Of a stretch of 64,000 nt of DNA, positions 1 through 9,300 are shown one piece after another. The position numbers and the translations under genes are program-made. Under the pieces are notes generated by a model. That model searched no databases. It saw nothing but the letters and a program-made list of their open reading frames with translations, and was not told the origin of the DNA. The stretch lies in NCBI RefSeq assembly GCF_017948675.1, contig NZ_JAGFBU010000009.1, forward strand, positions 1-64,000, given 5' to 3'. The DNA comes from Flavobacterium flabelliforme. Its GTDB lineage: Bacteria > Bacteroidota > Bacteroidia > Flavobacteriales > Flavobacteriaceae. Position 1 is the stretch's first letter; every line of letters starts with the position of its first letter.

Positions 1-38
1 ACTGCAGTTATGTGGGAGAGTATGTCGTCGCCTTTCTT
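1..38 (+). rRNA. rrf: 5S ribosomal RNA, 3' end (partial)
   Basis: The first bases match the 3' end of a Bacteroidota 5S rRNA: the ACTGCAG...GTGGGAGAGTATGTCGTCGCC segment forms the last part of the helix that closes the molecule. The rest lies outside the window. A strong terminator follows at once, as expected at the end of an rrn operon. Recognised from memory of the family; the exact 3' end is approximate. Confidence 0.8.
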
Positions 39-40
39 TA

Positions 41-72
41 AAAACCCTTCATCTATCGATGAAGGGTTTTTT
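41..72 (+). terminator. Rho-independent terminator of the rrn operon
   Basis: A perfect 13-bp stem (AAAACCCTTCATC / GATGAAGGGTTTT) closes a 4-nt loop and runs into a T-rich tail. It directly follows the 5S rRNA end and should stop rrn transcription. Confidence 0.85.
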
Positions 73-240
73 GTTTTATATCAAATCCCCATTTTAATCT
101 TCTATTTTATTTGTAATTAAAAGTATTGTGGGATCAATCTCAAAAGTTGGGTATTATCCGAAAATATTAGATTATGGATCAATACAAATTGTTATGGGAA
201 ATATTAAAATCTAGATATTTGTGATTTCAAATTCTACCAA

Positions 241-387
241 ATGCAAGATTTCTATAGCAAACTAATCAAGTTAATATTAACCGAAATCATTGTTGACTAT
301 TTTGTATTAATATGTTTTAAAAAGCAAGAAGAGACACTAAGGCTCATAACGATAGTAAAAAGTATGCATAGATATTCGTTAGATTAA
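241..387 (+). pseudogene. Possible remnant of an ISAon1-type transposase N-terminal region
   Basis: A 48-codon reading frame starts with ATG at 241. Its segment LILTEIIVDYF followed by a hydrophilic KKQEETLRL stretch resembles, from memory, the start of the small N-terminal ORF of ISAon1-family elements (L-L-P-E-hydrophobic-V-x-Y-F, then E-E-L). The similarity breaks down after about residue 35. Another frame at 384-425 carries a weak basic continuation, as in a decayed frameshifted copy. No inverted repeats, second ORF or target duplication were seen. The position just behind an rrn operon is a plausible insertion site. It could also be chance similarity in AT-rich non-coding DNA. The rest of 73-504 holds nothing else I can name. 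Confidence 0.35.
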
Positions 388-504
388 AAAGGAAAAACGC
401 TATGTTCCTCAAACCTCTAAATTAAGATCTAAAAGGTTTTACCTATTATATTAATGTATTTATTGTTGCTTGTATAGTTAATTTAATTTGAGTTTTAATA
501 TTAT

Positions 505-1407
505 TTATTTAGAAGGAATATCAAAACGATATATTGCTTCTACTTTTAAAAAAGCAGAACTATTTAAATTTGTATTTAACTTTATTCGATTATCTCCAAT
601 TTTTATTGGTGTTATTGATAGATCAATTTTATCACCTTCTGTATAAACATCATATTTATTAGTTGAAAAGCCAAATTTTAGTCGAAGCAGAAGGTTTTTA
701 TACAATGAATTATTCTGTATGTATGATGAAGATTCAAGAGTTCGATTTTCGGTGTAAGTTATTTTTTTATTTTCCTCATGTATCTTATATGTTTCTGAAA
801 CTCCTTTGTAGTCAATACCTAATTTTGTTTTACTTGAAATTTTATAATTCATATCAAAAAGGCCCGGTAGTAAAGCACTAATTTCAAAATTAGAACTAGG
901 GCTAATGTAATATATTCCTACCAATGGCGTAATATAGAAACCATAGGCTTCATTACCTGCATATACCCCAAATTTATAATTTAATCTCTTATTTTTTTTA
1001 TAAGTCCACAATGCAATTCCACCAGCATAAATATCTTTAAAACTTAGTTTTTTATAATCTGATGAAACTACAGGTAGTAGTAAATACGTACCAGTCCAGT
1101 TATCTGAATGCTGACTTGTTACACCTAATTTAATACGATTATAAAATAATTTAGTATTGTCAGTATTAGTGAATAATTGTAATTCCTTGATACTAAAATC
1201 AAAACCAGTAATAAGTGCTGTTTTTTGGGTAAGTACAACTGGTAAAGTTAATTTAGCATCAAAAATTCTAATATTCGACGTATCTAAAGTATTTTTAAAA
1301 GAAGTTTTTTCAGTCTTTGAATAACTGACACTTAATACATCTACATATTCTTGAGCTTTAGTTAGTAGAGGAATAAATAAAAAGAGTAAAATAAGTGTTT
1401 TTCGCAT
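505..1407 (-). CDS. DUF6268 family outer membrane protein
   Basis: The 300-residue product begins with a Sec signal peptide (MRKTLILLFLFIPLLTKA, cleavage before QEY). It continues with alternating aromatic and hydrophobic beta strands and ends in a short aromatic strand (VEAIYRFDIPSK), as in a small outer membrane beta-barrel. Overall pattern, length and recurring motifs (TALITGF near the start, WTGTYLLLP, GDNR near the end) fit the DUF6268 family, common in Flavobacteriaceae and without known function. It stands alone, facing away from the rrn operon side. The start ATG is followed directly by the signal peptide, so it is secure. No TAnnTTTG promoter was found upstream. Function cannot be inferred beyond an envelope location. 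Confidence 0.75.
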   Translation of the reverse strand: MRKTLILLFLFIPLLTKAQEYVDVLSVSYSKTEKTSFKNTLDTSNIRIFDAKLTLPVVLTQKTALITGFDFSIKELQLFTNTDNTKLFYNRIKLGVTSQHSDNWTGTYLLLPVVSSDYKKLSFKDIYAGGIALWTYKKNKRLNYKFGVYAGNEAYGFYITPLVGIYYISPSSNFEISALLPGLFDMNYKISSKTKLGIDYKGVSETYKIHEENKKITYTENRTLESSSYIQNNSLYKNLLLRLKFGFSTNKYDVYTEGDKIDLSITPIKIGDNRIKLNTNLNSSAFLKVEAIYRFDIPSK

Positions 1408-1731
1408 TATATAAATATAACTGTTTTTATAATATGTTTTTTTTATTTACCGTTAATGTATTCATTATTAGTATTTATAATTTGAGTTTTATATTAAAAT
1501 ATTTTTCTTGATAATTTATATTTGATTATAATTCTATTTTAAAATTAGTATACTAATTTTCAATTGTTTTTTTGAATTTATAGTTTTGAAATTTACTTTC
1601 TATTCGCAATTAATTAAATTCTTACAATACATTATTTAAAAAAAAATAATAATAATAAGTAAGACTAATTTTTAGATTTTTATCAAGTTAATAATTCATT
1701 AAATTAAGAGTCTTATAGTAGTGTCTAAAGT
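1408..1731. other. Very AT-rich intergenic region between divergent genes
   Basis: This stretch separates the start of the DUF6268 gene from the pafA promoter. It is extremely AT-rich and carries a short ATAATAATAATAAG run near 1645. I see no ORF, RNA gene or palindrome that stands out. Confidence 0.6.
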
Positions 1732-1758
1732 TTGATTGGATTTTAAATTGTATTTTTG
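1732..1758 (+). promoter_or_regulatory. Promoter of pafA
   Basis: A Bacteroidota -7 element TATTTTTG lies at 1751-1758, with a TTG at 1732-1734, a spacer of 16 (slightly short against the usual 17-23). The start codon is 21 bases downstream of the -7 element. Confidence 0.55.
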
Positions 1759-1778
1759 TTTAAATTTAAAATTATAAT

Positions 1779-3392
1779 ATGAAAAAAATTATTTTCTTTT
1801 TGGTATTTATTTTATCGGTTAGTTCGCAAGCTCAACAACGACCAAAATTAGTTGTTGGAATAGTGGTAGATCAGATGAAAATGGAGTATTTATATCGCTT
1901 TTCTGATGATTTTTCGCCAAATGGTTTTAAAAGATTAATCAATAATGGATACGTTTTTCAAAACATGCATTATAATTATATGCCTACTTACACTGCACCA
2001 GGACATGCTTCAATCTATACAGGGGCAACTCCTTCAACGCATGGAATTGTAGGTAATGAGTGGTTTAGTCGAACTCTTGGAAAACAGATGTATTGTACAG
2101 ATGATGCTAGTGTCGCTACAATAGGTGATGGTACAAAAGAAGAAGGTGAAATGTCTCCTAAAAATCTACAAGCAACTACTATAACTGATGAACTTAAAAT
2201 GGCAACTAATTTTAAAGGAAAAGTTATTGGAATAAGTATGAAAGACAGAGGAGCTATATTGCCAGCTGGACATTTTGCTGATTGGGCATTTTGGTTCAGT
2301 AAAACAGGAGCTTTTATTTCTAGTTCTTTTTATGGAAAAGAATTACCTAGCTGGGTAACTAAATTTAATTCTGAAAAAAGGTTTATGCCTTATTTAAATA
2401 AAGGTTGGGATTTGTATAAGCCTGCAGCTACATACAATGAAAGTATGGTAGATAATAATCCTTATGAAGGGAAACTTTATAAAAGTGAAACTCCAACAAT
2501 GCCATACAATCTTAAAGATATGTATGATAAAAATGGTGCAGGAGTTATCCGTTCAACTCCTTTTGGGAATGATTTATTAGCCGAATTTGCTAAGGAAGCT
2601 ATTGCTAAGGAAGAATTGGGTAAAGATAATATTACAGACTTTTTAGCAGTAAGTTTTTCTAGTACTGATTATGTAGGTCATTTATTAGGACCACGTTCGA
2701 TGGAACTACAAGACACTTATTTACGTTTGGACCAAACAATTGCTGATTTTTTAACTTATTTAGACAAAACAGTGGGTAAGGATAATTATTTACTTTTCTT
2801 GACTGCGGATCATGCTGGTGCTGAAAATGTTAATTATTTGAAAGATAATAAATATGCGGTAGATTATATAAATCCAAAAGACATTCGTAAAAGTCTTTCT
2901 GACTTCTCTACAAAAACTTTTGGCACGGATCTAATTCTTAATTATTCAAATTTTAATTTGTTCTTTAATAAAGAAATTATCAAGTCAAAAGGATTAGAAT
3001 TGAGCAAAGTAAAACAAGCTTTTAAAGATTTTCTAATGACACAAGACTATATGAAACGTGTTTATTCAGAGGAAGAAATTTTAGCTTCAACAGGTGCTGA
3101 TTATTATTTAAATTTTATCACTAAAGGATATGATACTACTCAAAATGGTGATTTAGTTTTATTGCAAAAACCAGGTTATTCAGAGCACGGAGCATTGGGA
3201 ACTTCACATGGTACTCCTTATTCCTATGATACACATGTGCCAGCTATTTTTTACGGATGGAATATTAAACAAGGTGAATCTTATTCTAAGAAAGAAATTA
3301 CATCAATAGCGCCAACAATAGCTCAAAAGATTAAAATTACTTTCCCTAATGGAACAGAATCTCATGTATTAGAAGAAGTTTTAAACAAATAA
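1779..3392 (+). CDS. pafA: PafA-type alkaline phosphatase (phosphate monoesterase)
   Basis: This secreted phosphomonoesterase of the alkaline phosphatase superfamily releases phosphate from organic monoesters in the periplasm. The 537-residue protein starts with a signal peptide ending near QAQ (residue 19). Its residues fit the Elizabethkingia PafA enzyme with an offset of 7: metal ligand D31, nucleophile T72 in PTYTAPGH, N93, and K155/R157 in SMKDRG, the pair that binds the phosphoryl oxygen in PafA. D297, H301, D344, H345 and H486 complete the zinc sites. The K/R pair separates PafA from phosphodiesterases of the same superfamily. PafA enzymes are known for being insensitive to phosphate repression, and I see no Pho box-like repeat upstream. 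The gene is monocistronic, with its own promoter and terminator. Confidence 0.9.
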   Translation: MKKIIFFLVFILSVSSQAQQRPKLVVGIVVDQMKMEYLYRFSDDFSPNGFKRLINNGYVFQNMHYNYMPTYTAPGHASIYTGATPSTHGIVGNEWFSRTLGKQMYCTDDASVATIGDGTKEEGEMSPKNLQATTITDELKMATNFKGKVIGISMKDRGAILPAGHFADWAFWFSKTGAFISSSFYGKELPSWVTKFNSEKRFMPYLNKGWDLYKPAATYNESMVDNNPYEGKLYKSETPTMPYNLKDMYDKNGAGVIRSTPFGNDLLAEFAKEAIAKEELGKDNITDFLAVSFSSTDYVGHLLGPRSMELQDTYLRLDQTIADFLTYLDKTVGKDNYLLFLTADHAGAENVNYLKDNKYAVDYINPKDIRKSLSDFSTKTFGTDLILNYSNFNLFFNKEIIKSKGLELSKVKQAFKDFLMTQDYMKRVYSEEEILASTGADYYLNFITKGYDTTQNGDLVLLQKPGYSEHGALGTSHGTPYSYDTHVPAIFYGWNIKQGESYSKKEITSIAPTIAQKIKITFPNGTESHVLEEVLNK

Positions 3393-3401
3393 TTACTTTA
3401 A

Positions 3402-3437
3402 AAAAAAGCTGTATCATTTGATGCAGCTTTTTTTTTT
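3402..3437 (+). terminator. Terminator of pafA
   Basis: The hairpin AAAGCTGTATC / GATGCAGCTTT (one wobble pair) with loop ATTT is followed by ten Ts, shortly after the pafA stop codon. Confidence 0.8.
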
Positions 3438-3513
3438 GTTGTATTTTTTATTTTCTTTAGAAATAAAACAGCTCTATATTAAATGTAGTGCCGTTTTATA
3501 TTGTAAATTAAAT

Positions 3514-4734
3514 TTATACTTTGGTAACAGTTGTTGGTAATGGTATTTGATTTTTTAATAAATCTTCAAAAGTTTCATGAGCTCTGATTAAATGTCCTTC
3601 ACCATTCATCCATAAAACTTCTGCAGGTTTGTAACGAGAATTATAATTGGAAGCCATTGAGAAACAATACGCTCCGGCATTCCTAAAACTTAAAATATCA
3701 CCTTCTTTAATTTCTGAAATTCTTCTGTTGTTGGCAAAAGTGTCTGTTTCACAAATATATCCAACCACAGAATAGAATCGTTCTTTTCCTTTGGGATGTG
3801 AAATGTTTTCAATGTGATGTTGTGAACCGTATAACATAGGTCTTATTAAATGATTGAAGCCACTGTCAATACCAGCGAAAACCGTAGAGGTAGTTTGTTT
3901 TACCACATTCACTTTTGCTAAAAAATAACCTGCTTCACTCACTAAAAATTTTCCAGGTTCAAATATTAGTGTTAATTCTTTTCCATATTCAACACAAAAA
4001 GCATTGAATCTTTTAGATAATTTTTTACCTAACTCTTCTATATCTGTCTCTATATCATCTTTTTTATAAGGTACTTTAAAGCCGCTTCCGAAATCAAGAA
4101 ATTCAAGATTTTTGAAGTTTTTAGCAGCATCAAATAATATTTCAGCAGCATACAAAAATACTTCTATGTCAAGAATATCTGAACCAGTATGCATGTGTAT
4201 CCCCACAATATTCATCTTTGTATTTTCAACAATACGAACTAAATGAGGTAATTGATGTACAGAAATACCAAATTTACTATCAATGTGACCAACAGATATA
4301 TTGGCATTTCCTCCTGCCATTACATGCGGATTTATTCTAATGCAAACGGGAACATTTGGATATTTTGTTCCAAATTGTTCTAGTATAGATAAGTTGTCAA
4401 TATTAATTTGGACACCCATTGCATTAACTTCTTCAATTTCTTCTAAAGAAACACCATTTGGAGTGTAAAATATTTTATCTGGTTCATAACCCGCATGAAG
4501 TCCTAACATCACTTCTTGAATAGACACAGTATCAAGCCCTGACCCCATTTCCCTTAATAGTTGAAGAATAGCAACGTTTGAAAGTGCTTTCATTGCGTAA
4601 TTAATACGTAACTTATTTACCTTAGAGAAAGCTTTTGATAATCTGTTGTATTGTGATTTTATTTTTTCGGCATCATAAACGTATAATGGACTGCCAAATT
4701 GTTCAGCTAATTGAAGTAAATCTTTTGATTGCAT
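3514..4734 (-). CDS. lysA: Diaminopimelate decarboxylase
   Basis: The enzyme converts meso-diaminopimelate to L-lysine, the last step of lysine synthesis, and uses PLP in a fold-type III barrel. In the 406-residue product the PLP lysine is K49 in NYAMKAL. The phosphate-binding segments are HMHTGSD (180-186) and DFGSGF (214-219), substrate binding is at EPGK (259-262), and CETD (328-331) carries the catalytic cysteine donated across the dimer. The N-terminal beta-barrel strand and the C-terminal NAGAY segment are present, so the protein is complete. The gene lies 161 bp after gltD on the same strand. The gap is AT-rich without a clear terminator, so read-through from the glutamate synthase operon is possible but unproven. 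Confidence 0.93.
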   Translation of the reverse strand: MQSKDLLQLAEQFGSPLYVYDAEKIKSQYNRLSKAFSKVNKLRINYAMKALSNVAILQLLREMGSGLDTVSIQEVMLGLHAGYEPDKIFYTPNGVSLEEIEEVNAMGVQINIDNLSILEQFGTKYPNVPVCIRINPHVMAGGNANISVGHIDSKFGISVHQLPHLVRIVENTKMNIVGIHMHTGSDILDIEVFLYAAEILFDAAKNFKNLEFLDFGSGFKVPYKKDDIETDIEELGKKLSKRFNAFCVEYGKELTLIFEPGKFLVSEAGYFLAKVNVVKQTTSTVFAGIDSGFNHLIRPMLYGSQHHIENISHPKGKERFYSVVGYICETDTFANNRRISEIKEGDILSFRNAGAYCFSMASNYNSRYKPAEVLWMNGEGHLIRAHETFEDLLKNQIPLPTTVTKV

Positions 4735-4895
4735 GATTATTAATTTTTAGCAAATTTATTGTTCTTTCTTTAGCTCTCCAACTTAATTAGTAGTTTCTAA
4801 CAAATTATAACATAAAGTTATAAATTAAACAATTTTCTAATTTTTTAATAAATCATTTTATCATACAATTCAGTAAAAATAAAATAGTAATTAAT

Positions 4896-6350
4896 TTATA
4901 AAGTTGGTAAATCGCCATTTCCTTTAGTTGGTAGGTTTGTATATCCCATTAAATACTTGTCGACTTCTCTGGCTGCTTCACGACCTTCAGCTATTGCCCA
5001 AACAATTAATGATTGTCCACGACGCATATCACCAGCGGTAAAAATATGAGGTATATTTGTTTGGTAATTAGTTGCTTTATAATTACTTCTTAAATCAACT
5101 TCTAAGCCTAATTGATCGCTCAACCTTTTTTCAGGACCTGTAAATCCTAAAGCTAATAACGCTAAATCACAAGGCCAAATTTTCTCAGAACCTTCTTTTT
5201 CAATTAATTCGGGCCTTTGTCCGGGAGTCATTTTCCAAAATACTTCAATTGTTTTTAAGCCAACTAACTCTCCTTTTTCATTCGAAATAAATTCTTTAGT
5301 ATTAATTAACCAATTTCTATTGCAACCTTCTTCATGTGAAGAGGATGTTTTTAATTGCAATGGCCAAAAAGGCCAAGGTGTAGATTCACTTCTTCCAATT
5401 GGAGGTTTTGGTAAAATCTCAAAATTAGTAACCGATTTTGCTCCATGTCTGTTTGAAGTTCCTACACAATCGGAACCAGTATCTCCACCACCTATAACAA
5501 TGACATCTTTGCCAGTTGCCATTACTTGATTTTCAATTTTTTCTCCGTACAATGCTTTGGTTTGTTGGGTCAAGAAATCCATTGCTTGCACAACTCCTTT
5601 ACTTTCAATTCCTTTTGTTGGTAAACTTCTTCTTTCTGTTGCTCCTCCGCATAATACAATAGAGTCAAAAGAATTTAATTCTTCAACACTATAATTTATA
5701 CCAACGTTTACATTGGTTTTAAAAATAATTCCTTCGGCTTCCAAAATGGCGACGCGTCTGTCAATAATTCCTTTTTCTAATTTAAAATTTGGAATTCCGT
5801 AACGCAATAAACCGCCAATTGCATTGTCTCTTTCGAAAACGGTAACAGTATTACCCGCACGATTTAATTGTTGTGCAGCGGCTAATCCTGCAGGCCCAGA
5901 ACCTATAACAGCAATAGTTTTCCCTGTTCTTATTTTAGGAATTTGCGGTTTTATCCATCCTTCGGCAAAACCGCGTTCGATAATATTTTTCTCAATATTC
6001 TCAATTGCTACAGGTTCACTTATAATTCCTAAAACACAAGATTTCTCGCATGGAGCAGGGCATAAGCGACCGGTAAATTCTGGAAAATTATTGGTAGATT
6101 GCAAAATTTCTAATGCACTTTGCCATTCTTCTTGATGTACCATGTCATTAAAATCAGGTATCAAATTTCCTAAAGGACAAGCACTGTGACAAAAAGGAAT
6201 TCCACAATCCATACATCGTGAACCTTGTTCCTTCATCTTGTCTTTTTCCAAAGGAATTGTAAATTCCATATAATTTGACACTCTTTCTTCGACAACTATA
6301 TTATTTTCGTCCGTTCTATTATATTCTTTAAATCCTCCTATCTTTCCCAT
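4896..6350 (-). CDS. gltD: Glutamate synthase small subunit
   Basis: GltD passes electrons from NADPH through FAD to the iron-sulphur clusters and on to GltB, for reductive glutamate formation from glutamine and 2-oxoglutarate. Cysteines for two [4Fe-4S] clusters stand at residues 46, 49, 54, 58 and 97, 101, 105. The FAD site GSGPAG is at about 150-155, and a second dinucleotide motif, GGGDTGSD, binds NADPH. The C-terminal [17 protein letters not shown] segment is the conserved FAD-contacting end. At 484 residues it has the usual length. It begins two bases after the gltB stop, so the two subunits are made from one transcript. Assignment is firm; GltD-like electron-transfer subunits of other enzymes look similar, but the gltB neighbour settles it. 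Confidence 0.95.
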   Translation of the reverse strand: MGKIGGFKEYNRTDENNIVVEERVSNYMEFTIPLEKDKMKEQGSRCMDCGIPFCHSACPLGNLIPDFNDMVHQEEWQSALEILQSTNNFPEFTGRLCPAPCEKSCVLGIISEPVAIENIEKNIIERGFAEGWIKPQIPKIRTGKTIAVIGSGPAGLAAAQQLNRAGNTVTVFERDNAIGGLLRYGIPNFKLEKGIIDRRVAILEAEGIIFKTNVNVGINYSVEELNSFDSIVLCGGATERRSLPTKGIESKGVVQAMDFLTQQTKALYGEKIENQVMATGKDVIVIGGGDTGSDCVGTSNRHGAKSVTNFEILPKPPIGRSESTPWPFWPLQLKTSSSHEEGCNRNWLINTKEFISNEKGELVGLKTIEVFWKMTPGQRPELIEKEGSEKIWPCDLALLALGFTGPEKRLSDQLGLEVDLRSNYKATNYQTNIPHIFTAGDMRRGQSLIVWAIAEGREAAREVDKYLMGYTNLPTKGNGDLPTL

Positions 6351-6352
6351 GA

Positions 6353-9300
6353 TTATAGTGCTAGTAGTTCTTCAATCTGTTTTTCTTCCGTTAATCTTTG
6401 TAATGCTTTTTTATAATCTGTTGGCATTACTTTGATGAAATTTGTCTGTTGGTTTTCCCAATCTTCCAGAAGCCTTTTTGCTACTGGACTACTAGTATAT
6501 AGAGAATGATTTTTAATTAAACGTCTTAATTTAGTAGTGTCTTGCTCTTCAAGAGTTTCAAAAGCAACCATTTCCATATTGCATAATGTAGCGTCAAACT
6601 TTTTATTTGGATCATAAACATAAGCAATACCACCGCTCATTCCAGCTGCAAAATTCCGTCCTGTTTTTCCTAAAACTACTACAGTGCCTCCAGTCATATA
6701 TTCGCAACCGTGATCTCCAATTCCCTCTACAACGGCTATTGCTCCAGAGTTTCTAACACAAAAACGTTCCCCGGCCATTCCATTTATATAGGCTTCTCCA
6801 GTAATTGCTCCGTAAAGGGCAACATTTCCTATTATAATATTTTCTTCTGGTTTAAAAGTTGCAGTAGGAGGAACTTTGATAATTAATTTTGCTCCAGAAA
6901 GCCCTTTTCCTAGATAGTCATTGCAATTTCCATGAATTTTAAAAGAAAGTCCATTCGTTGCAAATGCACCAAAACTTTGCCCAGCAGAACCTTCAAAGTC
7001 CACTAATATCGTGTCATCTGGTAATCCTTGTGCGCCATATATTTTTGAAATTTCATTACTCAAAATAGCTCCAACAGAACGGTCCGTATTTTTAATTTTG
7101 AAAGTAACTCTTGTTTTTTCTTTTCTATAAATAGAAGGAATCGCTGCTTTTATAATATCAAAATCGAGTACGTGCTCTAATGCGTGATCTTGTGTTGTAG
7201 TATTGTGATTTGGAACCGTTTTTGCTTTTTCTGGTTTGTATAAAATGGCTGATAGATCTAATCCACTGGCTTTGTAATGTGTAATCGCCTTATTAACATT
7301 CAGTTTCTGAGATTGTCCCACCATTTCTTTTAGTGTTCTAAATCCTAATTGTGCCATTATTTCTCTTAATTCTTCTGCAATAAAATACATGAAATTAATA
7401 ATGTGTTCTGGCGTTCCTTTGAAGTTTTTTCTCAATTCAGGATCTTGAGTGGCAATTCCGACAGGACAAGTATTCAAGTGACAAGCGCGTATCATAATAC
7501 AACCGGATGCTACTAATGGAGCAGTTGCAAAACCAAATTCCTCAGCTCCAAGTAAGGCTGCAATAGCTACGTCACGACCTGTTTTTAATTGTCCATCACA
7601 TTCTAAAACCACACGACTTCTTAAATCATTTAAAATTAGGGTTTGTTGTGCTTCGGCTAAACCAAGTTCCCAAGGAATTCCTGTATGTTGCAAGGATGTT
7701 AATGGTGCAGCACCAGTTCCTCCGTCATATCCTGAAATTAAAATTACATCAGCTTTTGCTTTAGCAACTCCTGCAGCAATGGTTCCAACACCAACTTCTG
7801 ATACTAATTTTACATTAATACGCGCTTCTCGGTTTGCATTTTTTAAATCGAAAATTAATTGGGATAAATCTTCGATAGAATAAATATCATGATGTGGCGG
7901 AGGTGAAATTAATCCCACATAAGGAGTTGAGTTTCTTGTCGCTGCAATCCATGGTACTACTTTTTCACCGGGTAATTGCCCGCCTTCTCCAGGTTTAGCA
8001 CCTTGAGCCATTTTTATTTGAATCTCTTTAGCGTTTGTCAAGTAGTTTATCGAAACTCCAAATCTCCCAGAGGCAACTTGTTTGATAGCACTGTTTTTAG
8101 AATCTCCATTTTCCTCTTTCTGAAAACGTCTTTGATCTTCTCCACCTTCTCCAGAATTACTTTTTCCGCCAATTCTGTTCATGGCTATTGCCAAATTTTC
8201 GTGCGCTTCCTGACTGATAGATCCGTATGACATCGCGCCAGTTTTGAATTTTTTTACAATTTCGGTCCAAGGTTCTACTTCATCAATTGAAATAGGATCT
8301 AGATTATTAAATTCGAATAAACCTCTAATAGTCATCAAGTTTTCGCTTTGATCATTCACCATCGTAGCATATTCTTTGTAACTTTCTGGGCTGTTTAATC
8401 GTACCGCTTGTTGTAGTTTAGAAATAGTCGTTGGGTTAAACATGTGTTTTTCTCCATTTCTTCTCCATCTATAAATTCCTCCAATTTCAAGTGGTAAAAG
8501 ATTTGCAATTTCAGAATTTGGAAACGCTTTTTGGTATCTTTTCTTGATTTCTTTTTCGATTTCCATTAGACCAATTCCTTCAATTCTTGACGGAGTGTAA
8601 GGGAAATATTTAGAAGAGAATGTTTTATTTAAACCTAAAATTTCAAAAATCTGCGCTGCTCTGTACGAATGTAAAGTAGAGATGCCAATTTTATTCATGA
8701 TTTTAAGAATTCCTTTTGCAATCGCTTTATTGTAGTTTTTGATGGCGTAATCTGCTTTTACACCAGTGATAAAACCTTGATTTATCTGGTTGTGAATAAT
8801 TTCATTCACCATATATGGATTGATGGCACTTGCTCCATAACCAAATAATAAAGCAAAATGGTGCGGTTCACGAGGTTCTGCTGATTCGATAATGATGCCA
8901 AATTTAGAACGTGATTTAAGGATGTTCAGTGAATGATGAATGTAAGAACACGCCAATAACATTGGTATAGGAGCCATTTTATCACTTACGCGTCTATCCG
9001 AAATAATTACGATATTACAACCTTCAGAAACTGCTTTAAATGTTGCTTGAACCGCTCTTTCTAAAGCACGTTCTAATCCGTTTACTCCTTTTTCTATAAC
9101 ATATAATGTAGAAATGGTTACTGATTTGAAATCAACATGGTCAATATTTCTTAATTTATCCAAATCCTCATTAGAAATAACAGGATTTTGAATTTTTAGC
9201 TTTTTGCATTGCTTGGATTCAATCTCAAAAAGATTAAAATCACCACCAACAGCTAAACTAATATCTGTGATAATCTCTTCACGAATACCATCCAAAGGCG

